NCBI GenBank assembly: GCA_963779685.1 | Contig: CAVZZG010000002.1 | Location: 247,170-311,169, forward strand | DNA: 64,000 nucleotides | From: CAVZZG01 sp963779685 | GTDB lineage: Bacteria; Actinomycetota; Thermoleophilia; Gaiellales; F1-60-MAGs149 | Direction: 5' to 3' | Shown here: positions 48,948 through 57,422 of the stretch, in pieces | How positions within the stretch are numbered: the stretch's first letter is position 1 | Layout of the letters: the number at the start of each line of letters is the position of its first letter | Position numbers and translations under genes: made by a program | Notes under the pieces: generated by a model | Seen by the model: the letters and a program-made list of their open reading frames with translations, nothing else | The model's database searches: none | Told to the model about the DNA's origin: nothing

Positions 48948-51311
48948 TCAGGCCCCCGTCGGGTTCGCGTGGCGGATAGCCTCCCAGATGCGGGATGGCT
49001 GCATGGGCATCTCGAGATGCCGTATGCCGAGCGTCGACAGGGCGTCGACGGCGGCGTTCACGACCGCCGGACAGGCGCCGATGGTGCCCGCCTCCCCGAT
49101 GCCCTTCACGCCCATGGGGTTGGAGGGCGACGGCGTGACGGTGCGGTCGGTCGTGATCGAGGGCAGGTCCGCGGCCGACGGCATCTGGTATTCGGCCAGG
49201 GTCGGCGTGCGCAGCTGGCCGTCCTCGCCGTAGACCGTCTCCTCGAAGATCGCCTGGGCGATCGACTGGATCACGCCGCCATGCACCTGGCCGTCGACGA
49301 TCATCGGGTTGATCACGTTGCCGCAGTCGTCGACCGCGGTGTAGTTGCAGACCTCGACGCGACCCGTCTCGGGGTCGATCTCGACCTCGCAGACGTGGGT
49401 GCCGAACGGGAAGGTGAAGTTCGGCGGGTCGTGGAACGTGGTCGCCTCCATGCCGGGCTCGAGGCCCTCGGGCAGGGCGGCTGCCACCCATGCGGAGGTG
49501 GCGAGCTCCTGGATCGTCCGGCCGCGGTCGGGCGAGCCCTTGACCTGCCACCGGCCGTCCACCCACTCCAGGTCGTCGACGGAGCACTCGAGCTCGTGGG
49601 CGGCGATCTGCTGCGCCTTGTCGCGCACCTTGTAGATCGACCGGTAGAGGGCCGTGCCGGCCACGGCGAGCGAGCGCGAACCGTAGGTGCCGAGGCCGTA
49701 GGGCGCGAAGGCCGTGTCGCCGTGGATGACCTCGACGTCCTCGAACGGGACGCCCAGCTCGGTGGCGCAGATCTGCGACCAGGAGGTCGCGTGGCCCTGC
49801 CCGTGCGGGGAGGAGCCGGTGATCACGGTCACCTTGCCGAATGGATGCATGCGGACGGTGGACGACTCCCAGCCGGGCGCCGAGATCCCGATCGCCTTCG
49901 TCACTGCCGAGGGGGCCAGGCCGCAGACCTCGACGTACGACGAGAGGCCGATACCGCGGTAGCGCCCGCGGCCGCGGGCCTCGGCCCGGCGGCTCTCGAA
50001 CCCGGCGTAGTCGGACAGCTCGAGCGCGCGGTCGAGTGCCTTGCCGTAGTCGCCGGAGTCGTACGAGAGCCCGCAGGCGGTGGCGTACGGGAACTCCTGG
50101 ATGAAGTTGCGGCGCCGCAACTCGGCCGGGTCGATCCCCAGCTCGTCGGCGATCTCGTCCATCAGCCGTTCCAGCCCGTGCGTCGCCTCGGGCCGGCCGG
50201 CGCCGCGGTAGGCGTCGGTGGGCGTCGTGTTCGTGAAGGCCTGACGGATCTCGATCGACACGTGCGGGATCGCGTACGGGCCGGGAACCATGAACACGGT
50301 CAGGTGCGAGATGGACGGGGTCAGCAGCTGCAGGTAGGCGCCGTTGTTCTGGACCGCCCGGAACCGCAGCGCCAGGATGCGGCCGTTCTCGTCCACGGCT
50401 GCCTCGTACTCCTGGTGCTGGTCGCGGCCGTGGATCGTGGCGACGACGTTCTCGCTGCGATCCTCGATCCACTTCACGGGCAGGCCGACCGCCTTGGAGG
50501 CCGCGGCCAGCACGAACTCCTCGCGGTAGCAGTTGAGCTTCGAGCCGAACCCGCCGCCGACATCGGGCGCCACGACGCGCACCTTCGACTCGGACGTGCC
50601 GTTGATGACGGCCACGAACGTCCGCACGAAGTGCGGCACCTGGGTCGAGGTGTACAGGGTCAGCTCGCCGTTCGAGGTGATCCAGTCGGCGACGACGCCG
50701 CGGGTCTCCATCGAGATCGGCGTGATCCGCTGGTTCATGTTCGAGCTGCGGATCACCCTGGCGCCCTTCGCGAAGGCCTCCTCGAAGCCCTCGGTCTCGT
50801 GGCGGAGCGTGCAGCAGAGGTTGTCGCCGTACTCGTCGTGCAGGACCGGCGCCCCGGGCTCCAGTGCCGCGCGGCCGTCGGTGACTGCGGGCAGCGGCTC
50901 GTAGTCCACCTCGACGGCGTCGGCCGCGTCCCGCGCGGTGTAGCGGTCGTGCGCGATCACGATCGCGACCGGCTCACCCTGGTAGCGGACGCGGCCCTCC
51001 GCCAGGAGCGGGTGACGTGGCTGCCGGGTGTCGCCGGTCGGGTTCGAGCCGCAGGGCACGCCGCCCTCGACGCCGAGGGTCTCGGCCGTCAGGACGGCCA
51101 CGACGCCGGGCATCGACGCCGCCGTCGCGGTGTGGATGGCGTTGATGGTGGCGTGCCCGAACGACGACCGCGCGAACGCGGCATGCAGCATGCCGGGCAG
51201 GACCAGATCGTCGACGTACCGGCCCTGGCCGGTGATGAACGCCGCATCCTCCTTGCGCAGGACGCTCTCGCCGACTCCACCGGACGCGGGGCGGTGCTCG
51301 ATCGCGGCCAT
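48948..51311 (-). CDS. coxL: CO-dehydrogenase-family large subunit, form II
   Basis: Molybdenum-containing catalytic subunit of 787 residues. The active-site loop reads TDAYRGAGRPEATH, the form II signature, not the AYxCSFR of true CO dehydrogenase; form II enzymes have uncertain substrates and many do not oxidise CO. Other motifs are GGGFGSKLNCYREE, SSPHGQGHAT and the catalytic Glu in KGIGEAGTIGACPAVVNA. The ATG shares one base with the coxS stop. The genes run S, L, M, which differs from the M-S-L order of form I operons. Confidence 0.93.
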   Translation of the reverse strand: MAAIEHRPASGGVGESVLRKEDAAFITGQGRYVDDLVLPGMLHAAFARSSFGHATINAIHTATAASMPGVVAVLTAETLGVEGGVPCGSNPTGDTRQPRHPLLAEGRVRYQGEPVAIVIAHDRYTARDAADAVEVDYEPLPAVTDGRAALEPGAPVLHDEYGDNLCCTLRHETEGFEEAFAKGARVIRSSNMNQRITPISMETRGVVADWITSNGELTLYTSTQVPHFVRTFVAVINGTSESKVRVVAPDVGGGFGSKLNCYREEFVLAAASKAVGLPVKWIEDRSENVVATIHGRDQHQEYEAAVDENGRILALRFRAVQNNGAYLQLLTPSISHLTVFMVPGPYAIPHVSIEIRQAFTNTTPTDAYRGAGRPEATHGLERLMDEIADELGIDPAELRRRNFIQEFPYATACGLSYDSGDYGKALDRALELSDYAGFESRRAEARGRGRYRGIGLSSYVEVCGLAPSAVTKAIGISAPGWESSTVRMHPFGKVTVITGSSPHGQGHATSWSQICATELGVPFEDVEVIHGDTAFAPYGLGTYGSRSLAVAGTALYRSIYKVRDKAQQIAAHELECSVDDLEWVDGRWQVKGSPDRGRTIQELATSAWVAAALPEGLEPGMEATTFHDPPNFTFPFGTHVCEVEIDPETGRVEVCNYTAVDDCGNVINPMIVDGQVHGGVIQSIAQAIFEETVYGEDGQLRTPTLAEYQMPSAADLPSITTDRTVTPSPSNPMGVKGIGEAGTIGACPAVVNAAVDALSTLGIRHLEMPMQPSRIWEAIRHANPTGA

Positions 51312-51787
51312 CAGGTCCTCGCCATCTCGTTGGATGCCTGCATGACGGCGGCCACGATGTTCTGGTAGCCGGTGCAGCGGCAGAGGTTGCCTTCGAGGCC
51401 GGCCCGGATCGACTCCTCCGTCAGATCACCGTCGGCCTGCTCGATGATGCCGATGGCGGCCATCATCATGCCGGGCGTACAGAAACCGCACTGCAGCGCG
51501 TGATGCTCGTGGAAGGCGCGCTGCACCGGGTGCAGCTGCCCGCCCGACGCGAGACCCTCGACCGTGCGAATGGCGCAGCCGTCGGCCTGGACCGCGAGTG
51601 TCGTGCAGGCCAGGACCGCCTCACCGTCGAGATGGATCGTGCAGGCACCGCAGCTCGAGGTATCGCAGCCGATGTGCGTGCCGGTCAGCCCCAGGTCCTC
51701 GCGCAGTACGTGCACGAGCAACCGCCGCGGCTCGACGTCGAGCGTGTGCTCGTCGCCGTTCACCGTGAGCGTGATCGTTTGCCCCAC
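51311..51787 (-). CDS. coxS: CO-dehydrogenase-family [2Fe-2S] subunit CoxS
   Basis: Small iron-sulfur subunit, 158 residues. Clusters are CDTSSCGACTIHLDG with the Cys of VLACTT, and QCGFCTPGMMMA with NLCRCTGYQNIV. GGGAGG 8 nt upstream selects the GTG at 51787 (MGQTITLTVNGDEH) over a GTG three codons earlier. First gene of the unit, divergent from thrB. Confidence 0.93.
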   Translation of the reverse strand: MGQTITLTVNGDEHTLDVEPRRLLVHVLREDLGLTGTHIGCDTSSCGACTIHLDGEAVLACTTLAVQADGCAIRTVEGLASGGQLHPVQRAFHEHHALQCGFCTPGMMMAAIGIIEQADGDLTEESIRAGLEGNLCRCTGYQNIVAAVMQASNEMART

Positions 51788-51795
51788 GGACTTCA

Positions 51796-51824
51796 CCTCC
51801 CGTGCTCTGAGGACCGTGAGCGTA
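51796..51824 (-). promoter_or_regulatory. -10 (TACGCT) and Shine-Dalgarno (GGGAGG) of coxSLM
   Basis: TACGCT occupies 51824-51819 and GGGAGG 51801-51796 on the minus strand, a leadered arrangement. Confidence 0.5.
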
Positions 51825-51854
51825 CACCTTCCTACCAGTCCAGGCCACCGCCGC

Positions 51855-51860
51855 TACCGT
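51855..51860 (+). promoter_or_regulatory. -10 hexamer TACCGT
   Basis: Ends 9 nt before the thrB ATG. Confidence 0.5.
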
Positions 51861-51869
51861 GTGACCAGG

Positions 51870-52730
51870 ATGCCCCTCACGATCAGCGTGCCCGGCTCGT
51901 CGGCGAACCTCGGGCCGGGGTTCGACTGCCTGGGTGTGGCCCTCCCGCTACGGCTCACCGTGACCGTCGAGCGACGGCCCGGCCCGCTCGCCGTCCGCCT
52001 GCACGGCGAGGGCGCCCGCGAGCTCCCGGCCGACGGGTCGAACCTGATCGCCCGTCAGCTCGGCGATGGCCTGCACGACCTCGTCCTCGACATCTCGAAC
52101 GAGCTGCCGCTGGCGGCCGGATGCGGCTCGTCCGCTGCGGCCATCGTCGCCGGCCTCGCCGCCCGGGACGCGCTTGCGGGTCGCGAGATCGATCCGGCGG
52201 CCCTGATCCGCGAGGCCGTGGCGATCGAGGGCCATCCCGACAACGTCGCCGCCGCCGTCCGCGGCGGGTTCACGATCGCCGTCGGCGACGCGACCATCGT
52301 CCGCCGCATCGAGCCGCCGGCCGGGCTGGCCTTCGTCCTGGCCGTCCCGCCCGAGCGCGTCGCCACCGTCGCCGCCAGGGCGGCGCTCGCCGAGCAGGCC
52401 GCCCGCACCGATGCCGTCTACAACGTGCAGCGGGTCGCGCTGCTCGTCTCGGCCCTGCACACCGGCTGCATCGACGACATCGCGGCCGCGCTCTCCGACC
52501 GCCTCCACGAGGACGCGCGCGCCCATCTCATGCCGACGTTCTGCCGCCTCCGCGCGGCCCGCCAGCAGCTCGGCGCGCTGGGCGTGACGCTCTCCGGCGC
52601 CGGTCCCTCCGTGCTCCTGTGGTGCCACACCGCGGAGGCCGAGCAGGTCGCCGCCGCCGTGCGTTCCGAGGCTCCCGCCGCCGCCGTGCACGTCATGTCG
52701 CCGGAGCGGCTGGGTCTGGTGGTCTCTTAA
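51870..52730 (+). CDS. thrB: Homoserine kinase
   Basis: GHMP-family kinase that phosphorylates homoserine on the way to threonine, 286 residues. The N-terminal VPGSSANLGPGFDCLGVALPL and the ATP loop ELPLAAGCGSSAAAIVAGL are diagnostic, with EGHPDNVAAAVRGG next and SGAGPSVLLW near the C-terminus. The first Pro-x-SSAN motif has VPGSSANLG as in ThrB rather than mevalonate kinases. It is separate from thrA and thrC, which are not in this window. The last 4 bp overlap the convergent pgl gene. Confidence 0.93.
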   Translation: MPLTISVPGSSANLGPGFDCLGVALPLRLTVTVERRPGPLAVRLHGEGARELPADGSNLIARQLGDGLHDLVLDISNELPLAAGCGSSAAAIVAGLAARDALAGREIDPAALIREAVAIEGHPDNVAAAVRGGFTIAVGDATIVRRIEPPAGLAFVLAVPPERVATVAARAALAEQAARTDAVYNVQRVALLVSALHTGCIDDIAAALSDRLHEDARAHLMPTFCRLRAARQQLGALGVTLSGAGPSVLLWCHTAEAEQVAAAVRSEAPAAAVHVMSPERLGLVVS

Positions 52731-53395
52731 CCCAGCGCGGCGGCGTCGACGATCCAGACGCAGTCGCCCATCAGCGGGTCGACGCGGCCGGCGGGGAGGT
52801 CCTCGCCGGAGCGGACGCGATGCAGGGCCTCGCGCTTCTCGGCTCCGAGCACCAGGAAGACGACGTGCCGGGCGGCGTTGATGGCCGGCAGCGTGAGCGT
52901 GAGCCGCCGGGTGCCGTTGGGCGCCGCGGCCGGGACGACGCGTCGCTCCTCCTCGTCCAGCGCGTCGCTGCCGGGGAAGAGCGACGCGGTGTGGCCGTCG
53001 GCGCCGATGCCGAGCAGGATCATGTCGAGGTGCGCCGGCAGGAGCTGCGAGTAGCGGTCGGCGGCGGCGTCGAGGTCGGGATCGTCTGCCTCCATGCGGT
53101 GCACCGCGTCCGCGTCGACGGGGACGAGATCGAGCAGCGCGCGGCGGGTCATGCCGTAGTTCGAGTCGGGATGGTTGGGCGGCACCGCCCGCTCGTCGCC
53201 GTAGAAGACATCGATCTCGTGCCAGTCGGACCGGTCGCGGTAGTCGTCGGAGGCGAGCAGACCGTACAGCTCCCGTGGTGTCGAGCCTCCCGCGAGCGCG
53301 ATCGTCTGCGGCCCGAGGGCCGTGAACAAGTCGGCCGCTGCCCGGGTCGCGAGCTCCGCGGTCGGATACGACTTGATCCGCAGCGTCTGCGTCAT
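52727..53395 (-). CDS. pgl: 6-phosphogluconolactonase
   Basis: Hydrolyses 6-phosphogluconolactone in the oxidative pentose-phosphate pathway. The 222-residue NagB-fold protein has IALAGGSTPRELYGLL, VFYGDERAVPPNHPDSNYGM and LLGIGADGHTASLFPGS, all typical of the DevB-type enzyme. Its ATG overlaps the opcA stop by 4 bp; it is the last gene of the tkt-pgi-zwf-opcA-pgl unit and follows the product of zwf directly. Confidence 0.94.
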   Translation of the reverse strand: MTQTLRIKSYPTAELATRAAADLFTALGPQTIALAGGSTPRELYGLLASDDYRDRSDWHEIDVFYGDERAVPPNHPDSNYGMTRRALLDLVPVDADAVHRMEADDPDLDAAADRYSQLLPAHLDMILLGIGADGHTASLFPGSDALDEEERRVVPAAAPNGTRRLTLTLPAINAARHVVFLVLGAEKREALHRVRSGEDLPAGRVDPLMGDCVWIVDAAALG

Positions 53396-54366
53396 GGTTT
53401 CATGCTACCGCCCGAACCGGGCGCCGCCGCCAGCGCGGCCAGGAACGCGTGATCGGTGGCCAGGAATTCGAGCTCGTCGCCGACGAGGGTTGCGAACGGC
53501 GGCACCCGCAGGGCGGCGTGACGCACGTGACGGCCCGGCACGGTGATCTCGGCCGTGCCCTCCCGGGGGCGGTCGACGACGTGGAGGACGCCGGAGCACG
53601 TGAGCTCCACCCGCACCAGCGAGCCGGCCCGCATGTCTCCCACCTCGACCGGCACCAGCGCCATCTCGGGCGTCGTCCCCGTCACGGCGGCGAGCCATCC
53701 GGCCAGCAGCCGGGCCTGCGCGTCGGAGCCGGCGACGAACCGGATCGCGATCCGCTCCAGCGAGGGCAGGCGCTCGCGGGCGCCGGCGTCGTCGAAGACG
53801 CTCGCGACCACCTCGCGCCAGCCGGTGATCTTCGTCCACGCCAGATCGGTGACCACGTGCTGGCCGCTCTCGACCAGGCCGTGCAGCCGGTCGAGCGTGT
53901 CCGGGAACCGGGTCGAGTCGGTGACGACCCGCGTGGCAAGGCTGGCCAGGCCGGCGAAGAGCGGGCCGTCCAGGGCAGGCGGCGCGACCCAGAGCAGGAA
54001 CACCGGCAGGTCCGGCAGCAGCAGGCTCGCCGCCATGTTCGCGAGCCCGTCACCGTCGGCGGGCCCGTCGAGCCGCACCAGCTCGCAGCAGACCAGTGAC
54101 TGGCCGCCCTCCTGCATCGGCGCGCAGAACACGGATGCGTCCGCCGTCACGCCGGTCATCCCGCTCACCGCGCACGTCACGATCGCTCGGCTCGGCCGGT
54201 GGTGGCGCATGCCCGCGACGACGGCGCACAACTCGTCGGCGGTCGCCCGGTCGTCGGCATGCCCGACCAGGTCGACGATGTGCGTCCGCACGCCGGCGTG
54301 GTCGCCGGCCGCCGCTCCGCGCAGCTCGGCCAGCTCGCGCTCGATGGCGTCGGGCGACGCGCTCAC
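53392..54366 (-). CDS. opcA: OpcA, glucose-6-phosphate dehydrogenase assembly/regulatory protein
   Basis: Activates and stabilises glucose-6-phosphate dehydrogenase in actinobacteria and cyanobacteria. The 324-residue protein has the conserved HHRPSRAIVTCAVS segment, then QSLVCCELVRLDGPA and LLLPDLPVFLLWVAPP. The GTG at 54366 is preferred, with GAGG upstream and 10 bp after zwf; the longer frame overlaps zwf heavily. The pairing with zwf is the family's standard context. Confidence 0.9.
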   Translation of the reverse strand: MSASPDAIERELAELRGAAAGDHAGVRTHIVDLVGHADDRATADELCAVVAGMRHHRPSRAIVTCAVSGMTGVTADASVFCAPMQEGGQSLVCCELVRLDGPADGDGLANMAASLLLPDLPVFLLWVAPPALDGPLFAGLASLATRVVTDSTRFPDTLDRLHGLVESGQHVVTDLAWTKITGWREVVASVFDDAGARERLPSLERIAIRFVAGSDAQARLLAGWLAAVTGTTPEMALVPVEVGDMRAGSLVRVELTCSGVLHVVDRPREGTAEITVPGRHVRHAALRVPPFATLVGDELEFLATDHAFLAALAAAPGSGGSMKP

Positions 54367-54376
54367 GCGGGGTTCC

Positions 54377-55894
54377 TCACGGCCGCCGCCATCGACGCCG
54401 ATCCCGTGCCAGCAGCTCCTCGGCGGCCTCGGGCCCCCAGGTGCCGGACTCGTACAGGTGGGGGCCGCCGCCCTGTTGCGTCCAGGCGTCGAGCACGGGC
54501 TCCACGATCCGCCACGACTGGACGACGGCATCCTGGCGCGGGAAGTTCGTGCCGTCGCCGCGCATCGCGTCCAGCAGCAGCGTCTCGTAGGCCTCGGCGC
54601 TGGGAGCGGAGAAGGCGGTGTCGTACTGGAAGTCCATGTTCACGGTGCGGATCTGAACGCGCTCCGACGGGACCTTGGCGCCGAACCGCAGCGAGATCCC
54701 CTCGTTGGGCTGGATCCGGAGCACCAGCACGTTCGGCTCGAGCTGCTCGGCGGCGGCGTAGCTGAACGGCAGGTGCGGGACGCGCTTGAACTGGATCGCG
54801 ACCTCGGTGACGCGCTTGGGCAGGCGCTTGCCGGTGCGCAGGTAGAACGGCACGTCCGACCACCGCCAGTTGTCGATCTGCAGCCGCGCGGCGACGTAGG
54901 TCTCGACGTCCGATGTGGCTGCCGCGCCCTCCTCCGAGCGGTAGGCGTTGACCGGCTGGCCGTTCGCGAACCCGGCTTCGTACTGACCGCGCACCACGTC
55001 GCCCGGCCGCAGGGGCCGGACCGCCTGCAGCAGCTTGCCGCGCTCGTCGCGCACGGCCTCCGCGGCGAAGGAGGCCGGCGGCTCCATGGCCACGAACGAC
55101 AGCACCTGGAGCATGTGGTTCTGCACGATGTCGCGCAGCGCGCCCGCCTCCTCGTAGAAGCGGGCCCGCCCACCGACCCCGATCGACTCCGCGACCGTGA
55201 TCTGCACGTGGTCGACGAAGTTGCGGTTCCAGACCGGCTCGAAGATGCCGTTCGCGAACCGGAACACGAGGATGTTCTGGACGGTCTCCTTGCCCAGGTA
55301 GTGGTCGATGCGGAACACCTGCGGCTCGTGGAAGGCCCGGTGGACGTGGCTGTCGAGCTCGGTGGAGGTGGCGAGATCGGTGCCGAACGGCTTCTCGATC
55401 ACGGCGCGGCGCCAGCGGCCGGCATCCTCGATCGTCAGCCTGGCATGGGCGAGGCCGTCCACGATCACCGGGAACTGGCTCGGCGGTACGGACAGGTAGA
55501 AGAGGACGTTCCCGGCTGTGCTGCGCAGGTTCGCGACCTCCTCGAGCCGCCCCGACAGGGTGTCGTAGAGGGCGTGGTCGGCGAAGCCGCCCGTCACCCA
55601 GTGGAGCAGCTCGGCGAAGCCCGCCCACTCGGCGTCCGTGACCGGCGTGCGGGAGAACTGCTCGCAGCGCCGGCGCATCTCGGCGCGGTAGCCGTCGTCG
55701 CCGCCGATGTCCGTCCGGCCGACGCCGATCATCGCGAATCCGGCGGGCAACAGCCGGCGCAGGTACAGGTTGTACAGGGCGGGCACGAGCTTGCGGCCGG
55801 CGAGGTCGCCGGTGCCGCCGAAGATGACCATCGCGCACGGGCCCGGCACGCGGTGCATGCGGAACCCGTCGCGCAGCGGATTCGGGTCGCTCAT
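54377..55894 (-). CDS. zwf: Glucose-6-phosphate 1-dehydrogenase
   Basis: Oxidises glucose 6-phosphate to the lactone with NADP+, first step of the pentose-phosphate pathway. The 505 residues have the cofactor motif IFGGTGDLAGRKLVPALYNL, EKPFGTDLATS and the substrate site RIDHYLGKETVQN. The C-terminal half has IQFKRVPHLPF and LRIQPNEGISLRFGAK. One base separates its ATG from the pgi stop codon. Confidence 0.95.
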   Translation of the reverse strand: MSDPNPLRDGFRMHRVPGPCAMVIFGGTGDLAGRKLVPALYNLYLRRLLPAGFAMIGVGRTDIGGDDGYRAEMRRRCEQFSRTPVTDAEWAGFAELLHWVTGGFADHALYDTLSGRLEEVANLRSTAGNVLFYLSVPPSQFPVIVDGLAHARLTIEDAGRWRRAVIEKPFGTDLATSTELDSHVHRAFHEPQVFRIDHYLGKETVQNILVFRFANGIFEPVWNRNFVDHVQITVAESIGVGGRARFYEEAGALRDIVQNHMLQVLSFVAMEPPASFAAEAVRDERGKLLQAVRPLRPGDVVRGQYEAGFANGQPVNAYRSEEGAAATSDVETYVAARLQIDNWRWSDVPFYLRTGKRLPKRVTEVAIQFKRVPHLPFSYAAAEQLEPNVLVLRIQPNEGISLRFGAKVPSERVQIRTVNMDFQYDTAFSAPSAEAYETLLLDAMRGDGTNFPRQDAVVQSWRIVEPVLDAWTQQGGGPHLYESGTWGPEAAEELLARDRRRWRRP

Positions 55895-55895
55895 C

Positions 55896-57422
55896 TCATC
55901 TCCCGCTCGTGAGCGCCGACCGCACCGCCGGCGCGAACTCGGCGGCGGTCAGCCGCGCCACCGGCTGGCCCGTCGCCCGGAGGGCCAGGGCATCGCCGCG
56001 GCTCTGGGCCTCGATTACCGTGCGGAACCCGTACGGACGCCCCGGGATCGCGACATCGGAGTCCCGCCCGGCGAGCACCTGCAGGTAGACGCCCTGGCGC
56101 GAGCCGCCCTTGTGCAGCTGCCCGGTGGAGTGGAGGTAGCGCGGCCCGAAGCCGAGCTGGGTCGCGACCCCGATCGCGTCGCGGATGTCGCGGCGAACGG
56201 CCTGCAGCGCCGCCTCGGTGGCCGCGTCCGGTGTCACGAAGGCCTGGATGACCACGAACGACCGTCCACGCTGCGCCGCGCCCAGCGCCTCGCCGACCGC
56301 GCCCGCGCCGACCTCGTCGAGCTGGCCCGAGCGCGTGTACGTGTCCAGCGCGGCGACGACGAAATCCTTCGCCGACTGGACGTTGGGCTGGTCGAACGGG
56401 TTGATGCCGAGGAGCGCGCCGCAGTAGGCGGTGGCGAGCTCCCAGGTGATCATCTGGGCGCCGATGTCCGCCCGGCTCTGAAGCGCGAAGCGCGCGACCG
56501 GGAACCCGGCGGCCTCGATCCCCGCGACGGCGCCATCGTGGGCCCCGTCCAGACGCAGGTAGGCGAACTGGCGGTCGTCCGCGTACACGGCCGGGTCGCC
56601 GATCGGCTCGTCGGCCAGCGGCACGACCCCGGTGCCGTTCTTGCCGGTCGACTCGGCCAGGAGCTGCTCGAGCCAGAGCCCGATCGGGCCGACGGCAGGG
56701 TCGGCGATGATCGTGAGCTTGTCTCGTCCGCCGCGCACGGCGTCGGCGAGCAGCGCCCCGAGCGCCAGCGGCGCGTTGCCGGCCGCATCGGCCTGCGGAC
56801 CGGATCGCTCGACCACGGCTCCGGCTCGCTCCAGCAGCGGCCGGATCGGCACTCCCGACAGCGCGGCGGGCACAAGGCCGAAGTAGGAGAGCGCCGAGAA
56901 GCGGCCACCGATGTCCGGCCGGTTCAGGAAGACACGGCGGAAGCCCCGCTCGGCGGCGCGGGCGGCCAGCTTCGATCCGGGGTCGGTGATGGCGACGAAC
57001 CGCGAGCCGTCGCCGCCGGTGGCGTCGAAGAAGTACTCCTCCATCACCTCGGGCTCGAGCGTCGAGCCCGACTTCGACGCGATCACGAACAGCGACCCGT
57101 CGACGGGCACGGCGGCAACCGCGTCGGGGTCGGTGGTGTCGAGCACGTGCAAGCCGCCGCCGAACGCCTCGCCGAAGACGAGCGGCGCGAGGCTCGATCC
57201 GCCCATGCCGCAGAGCACGACACGGTCGAACGAGCGCATGGCGTCGCCTGCCCACCGCTCGATCGCGGGTGCCTCCGCCGCCATCTCGGCCACGACGGGC
57301 AACCAGCCGAGCCACGATCCGATCTCGCTCGCGGTCGCGGGATCGTCGCTCCACAGCGAGCCGTCGCCGGCGAACAGCTTCGCCACCGCATCCCGGCCGA
57401 CCAGCTCGGCGAGGCCGGTCAC
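55896..57422 (-). CDS. pgi: Phosphoglucose isomerase (type found in transaldolase-PGI fusions)
   Basis: Interconverts glucose 6-phosphate and fructose 6-phosphate; 508 residues. Two SIS domains are visible: VVLCGMGGSSLAPLVFGEAF and VIASKSGSTLEPEVMEEYFF, then GINPFDQPNVQSAKD and the C-terminal STGQLHKGG with the catalytic His/Lys region. This sequence type is usually the second half of bifunctional Tal-Pgi proteins, but here there is no transaldolase domain. GTG overlaps the tkt stop by 4 bp. It occupies the place where actinobacterial operons carry tal. Confidence 0.9.
   Translation of the reverse strand: MTGLAELVGRDAVAKLFAGDGSLWSDDPATASEIGSWLGWLPVVAEMAAEAPAIERWAGDAMRSFDRVVLCGMGGSSLAPLVFGEAFGGGLHVLDTTDPDAVAAVPVDGSLFVIASKSGSTLEPEVMEEYFFDATGGDGSRFVAITDPGSKLAARAAERGFRRVFLNRPDIGGRFSALSYFGLVPAALSGVPIRPLLERAGAVVERSGPQADAAGNAPLALGALLADAVRGGRDKLTIIADPAVGPIGLWLEQLLAESTGKNGTGVVPLADEPIGDPAVYADDRQFAYLRLDGAHDGAVAGIEAAGFPVARFALQSRADIGAQMITWELATAYCGALLGINPFDQPNVQSAKDFVVAALDTYTRSGQLDEVGAGAVGEALGAAQRGRSFVVIQAFVTPDAATEAALQAVRRDIRDAIGVATQLGFGPRYLHSTGQLHKGGSRQGVYLQVLAGRDSDVAIPGRPYGFRTVIEAQSRGDALALRATGQPVARLTAAEFAPAVRSALTSGR

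Noticed and set aside
48126..51368. 1080-residue open frame on the plus strand opposite coxMLS
   Set aside because: It is composed of Arg/Gly/Val/Asp-rich shadow sequence antisense to three clearly real subunits, an effect of high GC content.
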